DNA of 64,000 nucleotides from Flammeovirga sp. SJP92 (GCF_001583495.1 NZ_LQAQ01000063.1:1-64000); one strand, 5' to 3'. Shown: positions 34,189 to 44,142, counted from the first letter of the stretch. Numbers and translations: made by a program. The notes: generated by a model not told the origin, from the letters alone.

Positions 34189-34932
34189 ATGATTTTAGGA
34201 AAGTTCTTAAAACGATGGGTCACGCCTTATAATGAGCAGGAGAAAAAATTAGCCAAGGTTGTAACAAGAATTATCGGAAGAAGACCTTTTAATATTAAAC
34301 TTTATCACCTCGCAATGCAGCATACTTCTGTTGCTTTTGAAAGTGGTGCTATGAAAGGTTTTAAAGAATCAAACGAACGTCTTGAATACTTGGGAGATGC
34401 CGTTTTAGGTTCTGTGGTAGCTGAATATCTTTTCAAACGCTATCCTTACAAAGACGAGGGTTTCCTAACCGAGATCCGTTCTAGAATTGTAAACCGTGAA
34501 TCTCTTAACCGTTTGGCTGTAAAGATTGGTTTGAGTCAAATGGTCGCCTTTGAAGGTCGAAAAAACTCTGCACTGAGCCATAAATCTATTTATGGTGATG
34601 CTATGGAAGCTTTCATTGGAGCCGTTTATTTAGACAGAGGATTTCACTTTACACGCAGATTCATCATTCATAAGCTATTAATGATGCATTATGACATAGA
34701 GGAAATCATCACGACGACAACCAATTTTAAAAGTCTCATTATTGAGTGGGCTCAAAAAAATAGTAAAACAGTTGACTTTACTATTTCAAAACAAGGAGGA
34801 AAAGACGGAAAACAATTCAAAGTCAATTTAATCATTGATGGAGAAGTGCAAGCAGTAGGTTCTGGTTACAGTAAGAAAAAAGCCGAACAAGACGCTGCCC
34901 GTAAAACTTGTGAAGCGCTGACACTCGCTTAA
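34189..34932 (+). CDS. rnc: ribonuclease III
   Basis: 247 residues. It cleaves double-stranded RNA during rRNA processing and sRNA turnover. The signature NERLEYLGDAVLGSVVAEYL (about 65-84) is intact, the second acidic site DAMEAFIGAVYLD is present, and a dsRNA-binding domain fills about 180-247 (KKKAEQDAARKTCEAL). The N-terminal extension of about 20 basic residues is common in Bacteroidota. Terminators lie on both sides. Confidence 0.95.
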   Translation: MILGKFLKRWVTPYNEQEKKLAKVVTRIIGRRPFNIKLYHLAMQHTSVAFESGAMKGFKESNERLEYLGDAVLGSVVAEYLFKRYPYKDEGFLTEIRSRIVNRESLNRLAVKIGLSQMVAFEGRKNSALSHKSIYGDAMEAFIGAVYLDRGFHFTRRFIIHKLLMMHYDIEEIITTTTNFKSLIIEWAQKNSKTVDFTISKQGGKDGKQFKVNLIIDGEVQAVGSGYSKKKAEQDAARKTCEALTLA

Positions 34933-34956
34933 AAGTTGTCAACCACATTAAAAAAG

Positions 34957-34990
34957 GCCCTTTTAGAACTAAAATTCTAAGAGGGCTTTT
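34957..34990 (+). terminator. terminator of rnc
   Basis: GCCCTTTTAGAA (34957-34968) pairs with TTCTAAGAGGGC (34975-34986), with one G-U pair, and is followed by TTTTATCTTTTT. Confidence 0.85.
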
Positions 34991-35103
34991 ATCTTTTTCG
35001 TATCTTTAATTAAATTTCTAATCCTTTACGGACGAATTACTGTTTGATCTCATGGTTTATGGAGATCAAAACGCCTAATTTTAAAAAGATTACTCTTGAA
35101 GAA

Positions 35104-35724
35104 ATGAAACATACTCAATATACATTACTGACCTTGTTACTTTTTTCTTTCGCCTTTCAATCCTGCGAATTTGGAAAGCAATATACTTACGCCACTAGGC
35201 AAGACCGCTTGGACACAGTAAAACAAAAGCAGTTGAGTGAGTTGGGGGTTTCTCAAAGTAATAATAATACAGCTCAAAGTACTTCAGCGGCAACGGCTAC
35301 TGCTGTGGCGACCGAAATAGCCACTAAAACTGTGAAAGCCGAAGGCAAAGCAAAAGTTGCCATCAAAACAGCATGGTCTTTTGAAGGTGTAAAATACGCT
35401 GCTGGCGGTACGACAAAAAAAGGAATGGACTGTTCTGGATTAATGCTCGTTTCATGGCAAGCAGCGAATGTGCAACTGCCTAGAGTTTCGTCTGAGCAAG
35501 CGAAAAGAGGAAAGGCTGTTTCCTTTAACAACTTACAGCCGGGTGATTTAGTTTTCTTCCATCCGCATGGCGGAACAAGAATCAATCACGTAGGGATGGT
35601 GACTGAAGTGGAAGATGGCAAAATGTATTTTATACATGCATCAACTTCCCGTGGAGTAATGGAAAGTGAACTGACTAGTGCCTATTGGAAAGGCATTTTC
35701 AGTAAGGCTAGAAGATTACATTAA
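35104..35724 (+). CDS. NlpC/P60 cell-wall peptidase lipoprotein
   Basis: 206 residues from the ATG at 35104, which begins the lipoprotein signal MKHTQYTLLTLLLFSFAFQSC. A reading from 35044 adds 20 residues with no signal character. An Ala/Thr-rich linker (about 55-85) leads to an NlpC/P60 domain with catalytic C110 (MDCSGL), H162 (NHVGM) and a third-position H178 (IHAST). Such enzymes cut peptide stems of peptidoglycan. It should be anchored in the outer membrane, facing the periplasm. The next gene is a degenerate copy of the same domain. Confidence 0.88.
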   Translation: MKHTQYTLLTLLLFSFAFQSCEFGKQYTYATRQDRLDTVKQKQLSELGVSQSNNNTAQSTSAATATAVATEIATKTVKAEGKAKVAIKTAWSFEGVKYAAGGTTKKGMDCSGLMLVSWQAANVQLPRVSSEQAKRGKAVSFNNLQPGDLVFFHPHGGTRINHVGMVTEVEDGKMYFIHASTSRGVMESELTSAYWKGIFSKARRLH

Positions 35725-35814
35725 ATCAATCTCCTTTCCATAAAAAAGTGTGTTTTCTAAGACGCATTACAGTTTTTAAAGCAAATATTTTTTTAATATA
35801 ACAACAATCGAAAA

Positions 35815-36321
35815 ATGAATCAACGCATTAAAATTATCATTTCCATCTGCTTATCCTTATTTATTATTTCTTGTGGTACTTCATCACAGCAGAATGAAGA
35901 AGGTAGTGTTTCTACAGAGAGCGGTAAATCGCAAACTGAAAAAGCTGAACTTGCCGTTGTCACTGCTAGAGATTTTATTGGAACACCTTACAAATCTGGT
36001 GGTAACTCTAAAGAAGGAATTGATGCAAGTGGTTTAACAATGGTATCATGGAAAGCTTCTGGGGTAAAACTAGCAAGAATCAGTACTGAACAAGCAAGAC
36101 AAGGAGCTAAAGTGACGGCTGATAAAACACAAGCAGGTGATCTTGTATTCTTTAGCCAACGTAAAGGAAGCCATCAGGTTTCTAATTGTGGTATTATCTC
36201 TAAAGTCACAAAACAAGGATTCAATTTCATCTACACTTCATCAAAAGATGGTGTAAAAGAAGTTGCCTATTCTCCGTACTGGAAAGACAGATTGGTTGAT
36301 ATCAGACGTTTGGGAGAGTAA
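35815..36321 (+). CDS. catalytically dead NlpC/P60 paralogue lipoprotein
   Basis: 168 residues with a lipoprotein signal (SLFIISCGTSS). It aligns along its length with the preceding NlpC/P60 protein: GTPYKSGGNSKEGIDASG against GVKYAAGGTTKKGMDCSG, and QAGDLVFF against QPGDLVFF. All three active-site positions are lost: Cys to A71, His to C125 (SNCGII), His to Y140 (FIYTSS). The fold and ORF are otherwise clean, so it looks like a maintained pseudoenzyme, perhaps a peptidoglycan-binding or regulatory partner of its neighbour. Separated by 90 bases. Confidence 0.85.
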   Translation: MNQRIKIIISICLSLFIISCGTSSQQNEEGSVSTESGKSQTEKAELAVVTARDFIGTPYKSGGNSKEGIDASGLTMVSWKASGVKLARISTEQARQGAKVTADKTQAGDLVFFSQRKGSHQVSNCGIISKVTKQGFNFIYTSSKDGVKEVAYSPYWKDRLVDIRRLGE

Positions 36322-36482
36322 AAGCTTTTTTTTAAATTCAGCTTAAATTTTTAGTTTTAATACTTTTTGATCAAATTTTGATGATTCTTTATCATAAATG
36401 ATTAAAAATAAGACAAATTAACCATCTACTGTTCATTTTGTTTAATTTTAGAACTATAATTGTGGAGAAAGCATAACGAGAT

Positions 36483-38348
36483 ATGGCAGATACTACACAT
36501 AATTATGACGAGAGCAGTATTAAATCACTGGATCCTCGTGATCATATACGCTTAAGACCGGGTATGTATATCGGTAAATTGGGTGACGGTTCGGCACCTG
36601 ATGATGGTATATACGTCCTTGTTAAAGAAGTGGTGGACAACAGTATTGACGAACACATGATGGGATTCGGTAAGCAAATTGATGTTACCGTTGACGAAGG
36701 TGCCGTTTTGGTAAAAGATTACGGTAGAGGTATTCCATTGGGTAAAGTGATCGACTGTGTGTCCAAAATCAATACAGGTGCGAAATACGATTCCAATGCC
36801 TTCCAGAAATCTGTAGGTTTGAATGGTGTGGGTACAAAAGCGGTGAACGCTCTTTCTAATTTCTTCAGAGTACAATCGGTAAGAAATGGAGAGAAAAAAG
36901 TCGCTGAATTTGAAGCAGGTAAATTAACAACTGACTTTCCAATTGAGAAATCAAAAGAGAAAAACGGTACTACGGTTTATTTTAAGCCAGACCCTACCAT
37001 CTTCAAAAACTACCGTTTCCTACCGGATTATTTGGATGATTTGTTCTGGAATTACGCTTACCTCAATTCAGGGTTGTCGTTAAAACTGAACGATAAAACA
37101 TATCTTTCCAAAAATGGTCTTCGTGATCTTTTAGAAAGAAAAACAAATGCGGACCAAATTCGCTATCCAATTATTCATTTCAAAGGAGAGGACATAGAGT
37201 TTGCTTTCACCCACTCTAACCAATATGGTGAAAACTACCACTCTTTTGTCAACGGTCAGAATACAACACAGGGCGGTACGCACTTATCAGCATTCCGTGA
37301 GGCGATTGTAAAGACTGTCCGTGATTTCTTCGGAAAGAATTTTGATGCGGCGGACATCAGAGCATCCATTGTAGGAGCTGTTTCTGTAAGAGTGCAAGAG
37401 CCTGTTTTCGAATCTCAGACGAAAACAAAATTAGGTTCTACACACATTGCTCCTGACGGCCCTACGCTGAGAACATTTGTCAATGAATACGTGCATAAAG
37501 TATTGGACAACTTCTTACATAAAAATGCTGAAGTTGCACAAGCTTTATTAAAGCGTATCCAACAATCGGAACGTGAGCGTAAGGAAATTGCAGGTGTTAA
37601 GAAAATTGCCAACGAAAGAGCGAAAAAGGCCAATCTTCACAATAAAAAATTAAGAGATTGCCGTAAGCACTTCAACGATAAAAAAGGAGAGGAAGAAGAT
37701 AAAAGAAATACAACACTGTTTATCACCGAAGGTGACTCAGCAAGTGGTAGTATTACAAAGTCTCGTGACGTACAATCTCAAGCGGTATTCAGTTTGAGAG
37801 GTAAGCCATTGAACTCTTTTGGTTTGACCAAAAAAGTGGTATACGAAAACGAAGAATTCAACCTCCTGCAACACGCCTTGAATATTGAGGACGGAATTGA
37901 TGGATTAAGATACAACAGAGTAGTAATTGCTACCGATGCCGATGTGGATGGTATGCACATCCGTTTATTGATCTTGACTTTCTTCTTACAGTTCTTTCCT
38001 GATTTGGTAGAAAAAGGACACGTTTATATCCTTGAGACACCACTTTTCAGAGTTAGAAACAAGAAGAAAACCATTTACTGTTATTCTGATGAAGAACGTG
38101 TCAATGCCATCAAAGAACTTGGAAACAAGCCTGAGATTACTCGTTTTAAGGGTCTGGGTGAGATTTCTCCTGATGAGTTCAGTGGTTTTATTGGTGAAGA
38201 CATCCGTTTGGAGCCTGTAATTATGAGTGAGGACAGCAATACAAAACAATTGCTTCAATACTATATGGGTAAAAATACAATGGACCGTCAACGTTTTATT
38301 ATTGATAACTTGCGTGTGGAAAGAGACGAAGTAGAGGAAGCAAGCTAA
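36483..38348 (+). CDS. parE: DNA topoisomerase IV subunit B
   Basis: 621 residues, short like ParE rather than GyrB. The GHKL ATPase is clear: [49 protein letters not shown]. The transducer has QTKTKLGS, and the TOPRIM part has [23 protein letters not shown] and RFKGLGEI. It forms the ATPase half of the chromosome-decatenating enzyme with ParC. parC is not next to it; a strong terminator follows and the next gene is on the other strand. Confidence 0.94.
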   Translation: MADTTHNYDESSIKSLDPRDHIRLRPGMYIGKLGDGSAPDDGIYVLVKEVVDNSIDEHMMGFGKQIDVTVDEGAVLVKDYGRGIPLGKVIDCVSKINTGAKYDSNAFQKSVGLNGVGTKAVNALSNFFRVQSVRNGEKKVAEFEAGKLTTDFPIEKSKEKNGTTVYFKPDPTIFKNYRFLPDYLDDLFWNYAYLNSGLSLKLNDKTYLSKNGLRDLLERKTNADQIRYPIIHFKGEDIEFAFTHSNQYGENYHSFVNGQNTTQGGTHLSAFREAIVKTVRDFFGKNFDAADIRASIVGAVSVRVQEPVFESQTKTKLGSTHIAPDGPTLRTFVNEYVHKVLDNFLHKNAEVAQALLKRIQQSERERKEIAGVKKIANERAKKANLHNKKLRDCRKHFNDKKGEEEDKRNTTLFITEGDSASGSITKSRDVQSQAVFSLRGKPLNSFGLTKKVVYENEEFNLLQHALNIEDGIDGLRYNRVVIATDADVDGMHIRLLILTFFLQFFPDLVEKGHVYILETPLFRVRNKKKTIYCYSDEERVNAIKELGNKPEITRFKGLGEISPDEFSGFIGEDIRLEPVIMSEDSNTKQLLQYYMGKNTMDRQRFIIDNLRVERDEVEEAS

Positions 38349-38370
38349 TTGCCCTTCTGCTCAAAATGAA

Positions 38371-38410
38371 AAAGAGGTAGGTATCTTTAAAGATATCTAC
38401 CTCTTTTTTT
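38371..38410 (+). terminator. terminator of parE
   Basis: AAAGAGGTAGGTATCTTT pairs with AAGATATCTACCTCTTT almost perfectly, with a run of seven Ts at the end. It starts 22 bases after the parE stop. Confidence 0.9.
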
Positions 38411-38703
38411 AGGACTAATAGGAAAGTCTGGTGATGCACTCATTCCTTCTCTAATAACGTGTAACTATTTAAACTTTAATTTTACATTAAAAACGTAATG
38501 TTCTTTAATGCTAAACTACTAATACTATATTATTTGACACTATGCCATTAATTATTCAAAAACAGACCTAAAATACATAAATAACTCACTAATAGACATT
38601 TACAAATTTAAATGATTTTAAAAGTCATTTTATTCTGTATCAATTTCAATCACTTTGTTCGATTATGGACGTTTTCTTTACTCATAACATTGTAAGTCTA
38701 TTA

Positions 38704-39456
38704 TTACAACAAATAGAAAATACAGTATATCATCCCTAGGTTAAATCCAGAATGACAAAGCACTGCTCCCCATATCGATTGGGTTTTCTTTTTCATTTGA
38801 AAAAATAAGAGGCTCACCAAAAACATGCTGATCACCCACAAAAGAGTAGGAAACGGTAAGAATATCCATTCTGAATTATAATAGATGTATCCAAAGTGTG
38901 AAATATGGGTCAAAGCAAACGCTGAACTATCAATATATGAGGCTCTTTTATCATCTAATGATTGAGCAAAGGCATAATGTACTATTCCTCTAAAGAAAAA
39001 CTCTTCTCCAATCGGGCTAAAAATCATTCCTGTTATCGCCATTATAGTAAACAAAATCAGCTTATCGTCACCCGAAATTCCCACTGGAATATTGTAAGAC
39101 TTTCCTATGTACACATACCAATTTTCGATACTTTCTCCATACAACATTACCCCTAAACCATACAGTATTAAACTTGCTCCTATTCCTAAAATCAAAGCCA
39201 GAAACAGCACCCCAAACTTATTGGTCTTTACGATACCTATCGCTTTTAAGCCTTGCTTGGTTAGGATCATAAAAGGAAGAATGGCGGAGAAAAACATAAT
39301 TCCTCCAATGGCACTGTAGTTGGCAGTTTCATTGGCATTGAGCACCAAAATAAAGCGAGGGATACAGATAAATACCACTAAAGTCAATCCCGTTGCCCAG
39401 TTTAATTTGACATTGGGGTTTCTTGTTAGTTTAAGTGTTGAGTTTATAGTTGTCAT
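38704..39456 (-). CDS. CPBP-family intramembrane protease
   Basis: 250 residues with about seven hydrophobic helices. The CPBP (Abi, CAAX-protease-like) motifs are present: GEEFFFRGIVHYAF near residue 150 with the paired Glu and Arg, SAFALTHISHFG with His, and a third region AVLCHSGFNLG. The family are membrane glutamic-type proteases or maturation factors, often for peptides. It is a lone gene between the parE terminator and a divergent lipoprotein gene. The substrate is unknown. Confidence 0.85.
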   Translation of the reverse strand: MTTINSTLKLTRNPNVKLNWATGLTLVVFICIPRFILVLNANETANYSAIGGIMFFSAILPFMILTKQGLKAIGIVKTNKFGVLFLALILGIGASLILYGLGVMLYGESIENWYVYIGKSYNIPVGISGDDKLILFTIMAITGMIFSPIGEEFFFRGIVHYAFAQSLDDKRASYIDSSAFALTHISHFGYIYYNSEWIFLPFPTLLWVISMFLVSLLFFQMKKKTQSIWGAVLCHSGFNLGMIYCIFYLL

Positions 39457-39665
39457 TTATTGTTGCATATGAAGTTGTAAGAACAATTTAGGTATTTTCT
39501 ATCAAAAGTATAATGATGAAATAGAAGAACTAATGTAATCATTGTTTTATGTGAATAAATATCAAATCCACTTTCAACTCTGATAAACTACGCTGAATGA
39601 ACTGCTTTTTCTATAATTTTATATTCTAAATTAAAACCTATTTTTTTAACTGAAAAACTAAAACC

Positions 39666-41327
39666 ATGAAACTCAATTATAGAACTTCCTCTATTTTTTT
39701 GTTGCCATTAATTTGCCTTTTTTTTAGCTGTGATAATACTCCTCCTGAGAATAAAACTCAGGCTGAAATGATTGAAGAAGTCATCGAGGAAGATGTTGTT
39801 ACAGAAGAAGAAATTAAAGAAGAAGTAACACCTCGAGCACCAAAAATTGAACCTATCAAAGAGAAGAAAAGAGAAACCATTTATCTTAATGTATACGATG
39901 ATGACACTAAGCTTTACGACTCTTTAATCTACCGCAATGAAGGTTTTGAGTTAGAACAATATCCTATTGACACGGTACTATTAACGTCAAATACTTCTAA
40001 GATCACCTATCTGATGGATAGTGCTATTTTCGAGGACTCAGAGCAAAGTATTGTATTAAAACTTAAAGACGGTTCTTCTCATACTATTCGAAAGGAGTAC
40101 AAAGAAGAAAAAATATACTTGGGAATACATCCAAATTTAAATTGTCATGTTGTAAAAGATGCGGATGATTGGTATTTCCTTATCAACAGAGAAACTGCAT
40201 CTGAGCTGATTATCGAAGATATAAATGACAACCTATTTTTAAATCCTGATAGTTCTACAGCCCTAACAATCCTTCATAACAACGGCCTCACCGAAAATGG
40301 AGATTATTACCGTATTTATGATGTAGATTCCTCTTTTAATTTTGAGCCTCTATTACAGGTGAACTTTGATACGTTCAAAGGACCTTCCAACGCTGTTTGG
40401 ACCAACGATTCAACTTTTCAAATTGTATATAATAAAGATTCAAAAACTGGCTTTGCACTAACTCGATATGAATATGATAACGATTTTGATGAAGTTGTTC
40501 TGAAAGGTTTATCAGATTTAAAAAAAGGACTTGATCCTAAAAAAGAATCTATTTATTGCTCTCCAAAGCCAACTTACGGGGAAGATCATGAGCCAAAAAT
40601 CCATGATGACCTTCTTTCCGGTTTTACCCAAGAATTTGATAAATGGGAAAGATGGAATTTGACTGAAAAAGGAAATATTCTCAGTTTTCGATCTAATGAA
40701 AATGGATTGATCATGGCTGTTCAAAGAAAAGTGGAAGAGGAGAATTCTTATATGCTTGATTTTATAAATTATGAGGGTGAAGTGTTATTTCAATACCCTA
40801 ATGAATTTAGCTGGACTGAGGTTTTTCATGACGCCGACAACTTTTATATCAAAGAGGCAAAAGATCAGTTTGTAAAGATTGATCAAAACTTTGAGAAAGA
40901 AATCATACAAGGACTCCCTTATGATTCTCAAAAAACAATCATCTCCATTGAAGTTGTTTATGATCAAATACATCTTTATTCACCTGATGGTGCTTTAAAG
41001 GTTGAATATCCATCTCTAAACGGTCAAGAATTAATTGTTGAAGACATTCATAATGAATCCACTTACAAAATCTTGAGCAATGAGAAGGCACGTATCTGGA
41101 ATTTAGGTTACTTATGTTGGGATGATAAAGGTGAAAAACTATATGTAGATAACACTGGAGAAAGTGCTATGGCGTGTATTTGGGAAATTGATTTGAAGGC
41201 GAAAACTATCGCTAAAATAATCCCAGAACATGAAGCTGAACATCCGACCTTTTTCAGGTACAAAGGTGTTCCCCACTTAATCTATTTTGAGGAAGATAAT
41301 ATCAAATTAGCTACTCCGAAATTGTAA
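39666..41327 (+). CDS. large lipoprotein, hypothetical beta-rich
   Basis: 553 residues. The lipobox is in LLPLICLFFSC (Cys at about 20). An acidic linker (EEVIEEDVVTEEEIKEEV) and a basic patch follow. The rest is beta-rich with repeated short blade-like motifs (GNILSFRSNENGLIMAV, NLGYLCWDDKGEKLYVDN), consistent with a propeller. It recalls the tail of S9-type or TolB-like propellers, but no repeat signature is firm and no catalytic motif is seen. Probably surface or periplasmic. Confidence 0.65.
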   Translation: MKLNYRTSSIFLLPLICLFFSCDNTPPENKTQAEMIEEVIEEDVVTEEEIKEEVTPRAPKIEPIKEKKRETIYLNVYDDDTKLYDSLIYRNEGFELEQYPIDTVLLTSNTSKITYLMDSAIFEDSEQSIVLKLKDGSSHTIRKEYKEEKIYLGIHPNLNCHVVKDADDWYFLINRETASELIIEDINDNLFLNPDSSTALTILHNNGLTENGDYYRIYDVDSSFNFEPLLQVNFDTFKGPSNAVWTNDSTFQIVYNKDSKTGFALTRYEYDNDFDEVVLKGLSDLKKGLDPKKESIYCSPKPTYGEDHEPKIHDDLLSGFTQEFDKWERWNLTEKGNILSFRSNENGLIMAVQRKVEEENSYMLDFINYEGEVLFQYPNEFSWTEVFHDADNFYIKEAKDQFVKIDQNFEKEIIQGLPYDSQKTIISIEVVYDQIHLYSPDGALKVEYPSLNGQELIVEDIHNESTYKILSNEKARIWNLGYLCWDDKGEKLYVDNTGESAMACIWEIDLKAKTIAKIIPEHEAEHPTFFRYKGVPHLIYFEEDNIKLATPKL

Positions 41328-41341
41328 TAGCATTTTACATT

Positions 41342-41376
41342 GAGCTTTAGAGGTCTTATACTTCTAAAGCTCTTTT
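41342..41376. terminator. bidirectional terminator between convergent genes
   Basis: GAGCTTTAGA (41342-41351) pairs perfectly with TCTAAAGCTC (41363-41372), followed by TTTT on the plus strand. It lies between the stops of the plus-strand lipoprotein and the minus-strand LAS-type peptidase gene. Confidence 0.75.
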
Positions 41377-41377
41377 G

Positions 41378-42175
41378 CTATAATTGTATATGAATATGAT
41401 CATCATGCCTTACTGCTTTACAACCTTGAAAGCGTACTTTGGGATGATTCAACTTTAAACGCTGTTTCAAATGAGGCTCTGTAAACAGTTTACCTAAATT
41501 AGGCTGAGCTAGTAGAATATTGATTAGCTTTTTATTCCCACTATTCGAAAATTCTAGCTCTTTATTGATTCTTCCAAAGGTGAGGTATTTTGGAAAGTCA
41601 TATTGAAAATTGCCTGCTTCTAAACATTTTTTTGGCTGGTCCCACTCCCCTTTTTTAACCTCTTCATACACACCATAACCACTGATTGATTTTTGTAAGT
41701 CAGTAATCTCTTTTTCTTGGTTTTCATAAACTAAAGAAAGATCAATCTTCTTCCCATCATTATGACTTAAATGGGGGAATAATGGAAACCCCTTGACAAA
41801 AGGAAAACAAGCATCCAGGTACTTTATTTTGATGTTTGTTCCTTTTAATTGTTTACCCGCCTTTAGTAAAAGGTTATTCATTTCGGGCACTACATAATTT
41901 CTATTCAAGAGCACCGTCATATAGTTTGTCGGAGAAATATTTTCAGTAGTAACCACCGGTTCTCTGCCCTGCCATCTTGCTATTGGCGGTATGATCACAT
42001 AAATAAAAAATAAATATATCATACTGAATACAACTACCTTCAAAAGTATATTTTTCGTTTTCAAAAAATAGAGCACTACTAAAAAGAGCAGATAAACGAT
42101 TCCTCCTATTTGTGTAATAGCTGTAAGAAAAATAATGAGGAAAAGATGAAGGAATATTTTAAGAGTTTGTTTCAT
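41378..42175 (-). CDS. membrane-anchored LAS-family metallopeptidase-like protein
   Basis: 265 residues from the ATG at 42175 (MKQTLKIFLHL). An upstream in-frame ATG would translate a palindromic repeat and is rejected. Two to three hydrophobic helices (about 5-70) anchor a periplasmic domain. Zinc-ligand motifs of LAS peptidases (MepA, D-Ala-D-Ala type) are visible: HLSHNDGKKIDLS, with His and Asp spaced as in HxxxxxxD, and the C-terminal RHDDHIHIQL with HxH. This suggests peptidoglycan endopeptidase activity. The rest of the domain is divergent, so the substrate is open. Confidence 0.7.
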   Translation of the reverse strand: MKQTLKIFLHLFLIIFLTAITQIGGIVYLLFLVVLYFLKTKNILLKVVVFSMIYLFFIYVIIPPIARWQGREPVVTTENISPTNYMTVLLNRNYVVPEMNNLLLKAGKQLKGTNIKIKYLDACFPFVKGFPLFPHLSHNDGKKIDLSLVYENQEKEITDLQKSISGYGVYEEVKKGEWDQPKKCLEAGNFQYDFPKYLTFGRINKELEFSNSGNKKLINILLAQPNLGKLFTEPHLKQRLKLNHPKVRFQGCKAVRHDDHIHIQL

Positions 42176-42193
42176 TGTTTGTTGTCTTGTAGA

Positions 42194-42274
42194 AGCGTAG
42201 TCTACTACGCTAAAATGTATTACATTAAATATATAAATCATCTCATTTTCATACAAAGCGTAGCAGGCTACGCT
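42194..42274. repeat. two copies of an AGCGTAG-N4-CTACGCT palindrome
   Basis: AGCGTAG (42194-42200) pairs with CTACGCT (42205-42211), and AGCGTAG (42257-42263) pairs with CTACGCT (42268-42274). Arms are identical with different 4-base loops and 45 bases between the copies. They sit between two minus-strand genes and look like repetitive extragenic palindromes. Confidence 0.7.
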
Positions 42275-42318
42275 ACTACATGAAGTTTCAAAGCTATTGA
42301 CTTACTGGAAGGGATACA

Positions 42319-42801
42319 TCATATTTTGTTATTAATAAATAGTTGAAATGCTTGTTCTACTTCTCTCTGTTTTTGTATTAAATACTTTCTATCAGTCTTG
42401 TTTAAAAAAAGACGTAACGAACTCCAAGATTTATCATATATGAAAAGTATTTGATTTTGACTTAAAAATAGATACGATAAATCATCTAATTCATCAGATT
42501 GCTTTTTGTATATTTCAATAGAATGCTTTGATGAAATAGTATCTATGAAAGAATACATTTCTATGAGATGTTCCTTTTCATCAACTGATAAAGCCCAATG
42601 TATCTCTAAAAAATTTCTTCCTCTCTTAATATGGTATTTTTCTGCACTCTCATGATGGGGTTTAGAAAACTTTGCTGTTCTGAAATATGAATAATGAATT
42701 ACTTTACTTTGAATAAAATCTTGACTACTACAAAAAAACATAAACACTAAAATGATAAAAAAGTAACGTGTGTTCTTATTTAGCCAATACATATTCCTCA
42801 A
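42319..42801 (-). CDS. hypothetical lipoprotein
   Basis: 160 residues. The N-terminus (YFFIILVFMFFC) reads as a lipoprotein signal with Cys at about 24. A start at the second ATG (42792) is also possible. The mature part is mixed alpha/beta with many charged residues and no known motif. The start overlaps the end of the TPR-like gene by 26 bases, so translation is likely coupled. Confidence 0.55.
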   Translation of the reverse strand: MRNMYWLNKNTRYFFIILVFMFFCSSQDFIQSKVIHYSYFRTAKFSKPHHESAEKYHIKRGRNFLEIHWALSVDEKEHLIEMYSFIDTISSKHSIEIYKKQSDELDDLSYLFLSQNQILFIYDKSWSSLRLFLNKTDRKYLIQKQREVEQAFQLFINNKI

Positions 42802-43726
42802 TAGTTTTATATAAATAAGAAGAAATCAGATCTTTCTTACAAATTTTCAATACTTCGTTTAACTCTTTGATTGATTTCACTTTATCAGTCTCATCTGAAT
42901 AATAAATATGCAAATTATCCCAAAGGTCCTGTTTTTCACCTAAAAGAGAGAAATCCTCTTTTACATCACTTATTTTCTGAATCGGGTCAATAAAATGCTT
43001 TTTCAAGTATGCTTTAGAATACACTTCTTTTAGTGTTTCACCAGCTATAATATTAGTAGTATCGGCTTCCTCAAACATTAGTTCAAAATATTTGTATTGT
43101 AATAATTCATCTACTTTTTCATAGTCTTTCAAACCATAATAAATTTCAATTTTATCCTCTCTAAAAGAAACTTCATCACCGAGACAATCTAGAGTTAAAG
43201 ATGGATATAAATCAGCTGAATCTAACCAGTTTAAAGCTTCTTCAAACTGCATATTTTCAATACATATCCTACTCAAAGTATAATAGGATTGATGTTTGAC
43301 TTTCGGTAAATTATACTCAAGAGAATAACGAAGTGAGCTATTCTGCCAATACACTAGAGTAGGATAAGTGTCAATTACTTTATAGGTAAAATCTGTAGTT
43401 CTAGTGATTGCCTTATTTAGGTATTTTACTGCTTTTTCAGGTTCTTGATTCCATTTGTAATAGACACCTAATTCATGTAATACATAAGGTGTATAACATG
43501 AACCTTTATTGTTTTCTAAAAATGCTTGATAGGCCTTAATTTTTCTATTGATGAAAACTTTATTCTGCTGATCTAAAATGGGTATGCTATAGTAATCATA
43601 AAACAATTCATCAATCAACCTTATTTTTTTAAGGTCCAATGAGTCTGATTTTATAATTTGAGAATACACCGAATTACTTATCAGTAAGAAGATTATGATT
43701 GAAGTCTGAAAGAATAGTTTTCTCAT
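42776..43726 (-). CDS. secreted TPR-like helical protein
   Basis: 316 residues with a signal peptide (about 1-22, ending SVYSQ). The body consists of helical pairs resembling tetratricopeptide repeats, for example YVLHELGVYYKWNQEPEKAVKYLNKAI, SYYTLSRICIENMQFEEALNWLDSA and KIEIYYGLKDYEKVDELLQ. No enzyme domain. Probably a periplasmic scaffold. It overlaps the following hypothetical lipoprotein gene and lies in a run of small envelope genes on this strand. Confidence 0.7.
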   Translation of the reverse strand: MRKLFFQTSIIIFLLISNSVYSQIIKSDSLDLKKIRLIDELFYDYYSIPILDQQNKVFINRKIKAYQAFLENNKGSCYTPYVLHELGVYYKWNQEPEKAVKYLNKAITRTTDFTYKVIDTYPTLVYWQNSSLRYSLEYNLPKVKHQSYYTLSRICIENMQFEEALNWLDSADLYPSLTLDCLGDEVSFREDKIEIYYGLKDYEKVDELLQYKYFELMFEEADTTNIIAGETLKEVYSKAYLKKHFIDPIQKISDVKEDFSLLGEKQDLWDNLHIYYSDETDKVKSIKELNEVLKICKKDLISSYLYKTIEEYVLAK

Positions 43727-43772
43727 TGTTTGCTACATAAAAATTAGGTCATGCCATGAAATGCATGTAGTA

Positions 43773-44069
43773 TTACCTTCTTACTAAAGAACTCGATAAG
43801 TACCCCCTTACAAGTATAGTATAGAAAACCATGGTAAAATTAATTGCGAAAAAAACACTTTCTTCCTGAAACAGACTTAAACATCCATAGTTCAGGTAGG
43901 CGTTGAGATACAATTGAATACTGACAATAGTAATTGATAAAAAAGTACTCCACAGAAAAATTGTTCTTCGTTTATGGTGTTTGTCTTTTACAAATAAAAT
44001 GAGATTATAAAAAATAGGGACAAACCATAATAACTCAAGTGCTACTTGACTTAAGCATAAACTTATCAC
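43773..44069 (-). CDS. small membrane protein, three helices, hypothetical
   Basis: 98 residues with about three hydrophobic helices (LSQVALELLWFVPIFYNLILF, FLWSTFLSITIVSIQLYL, VFFAINFTMVFYTILVRGYL) split by a basic loop KDKHHKRRT. No family recognised. It lies 73 bases after the RDD gene and 46 bases before the TPR-like gene on the same strand, so it is probably part of the same envelope cluster. Confidence 0.55.
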   Translation of the reverse strand: MISLCLSQVALELLWFVPIFYNLILFVKDKHHKRRTIFLWSTFLSITIVSIQLYLNAYLNYGCLSLFQEESVFFAINFTMVFYTILVRGYLSSSLVRR

Positions 44070-44142
44070 AAAAAATAATACACCTAAATATTAATTGGCT
44101 GACTACACTCTTAATTATCATGTTATGGTTCAGCATCACTTT

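Noticed and set aside
42176-42256. 27-residue N-terminal extension of the LAS-type peptidase gene
   Set aside because: The extension would translate a palindromic repeat element and lacks signal character; the ATG at 42175 starts a normal hydrophobic leader.
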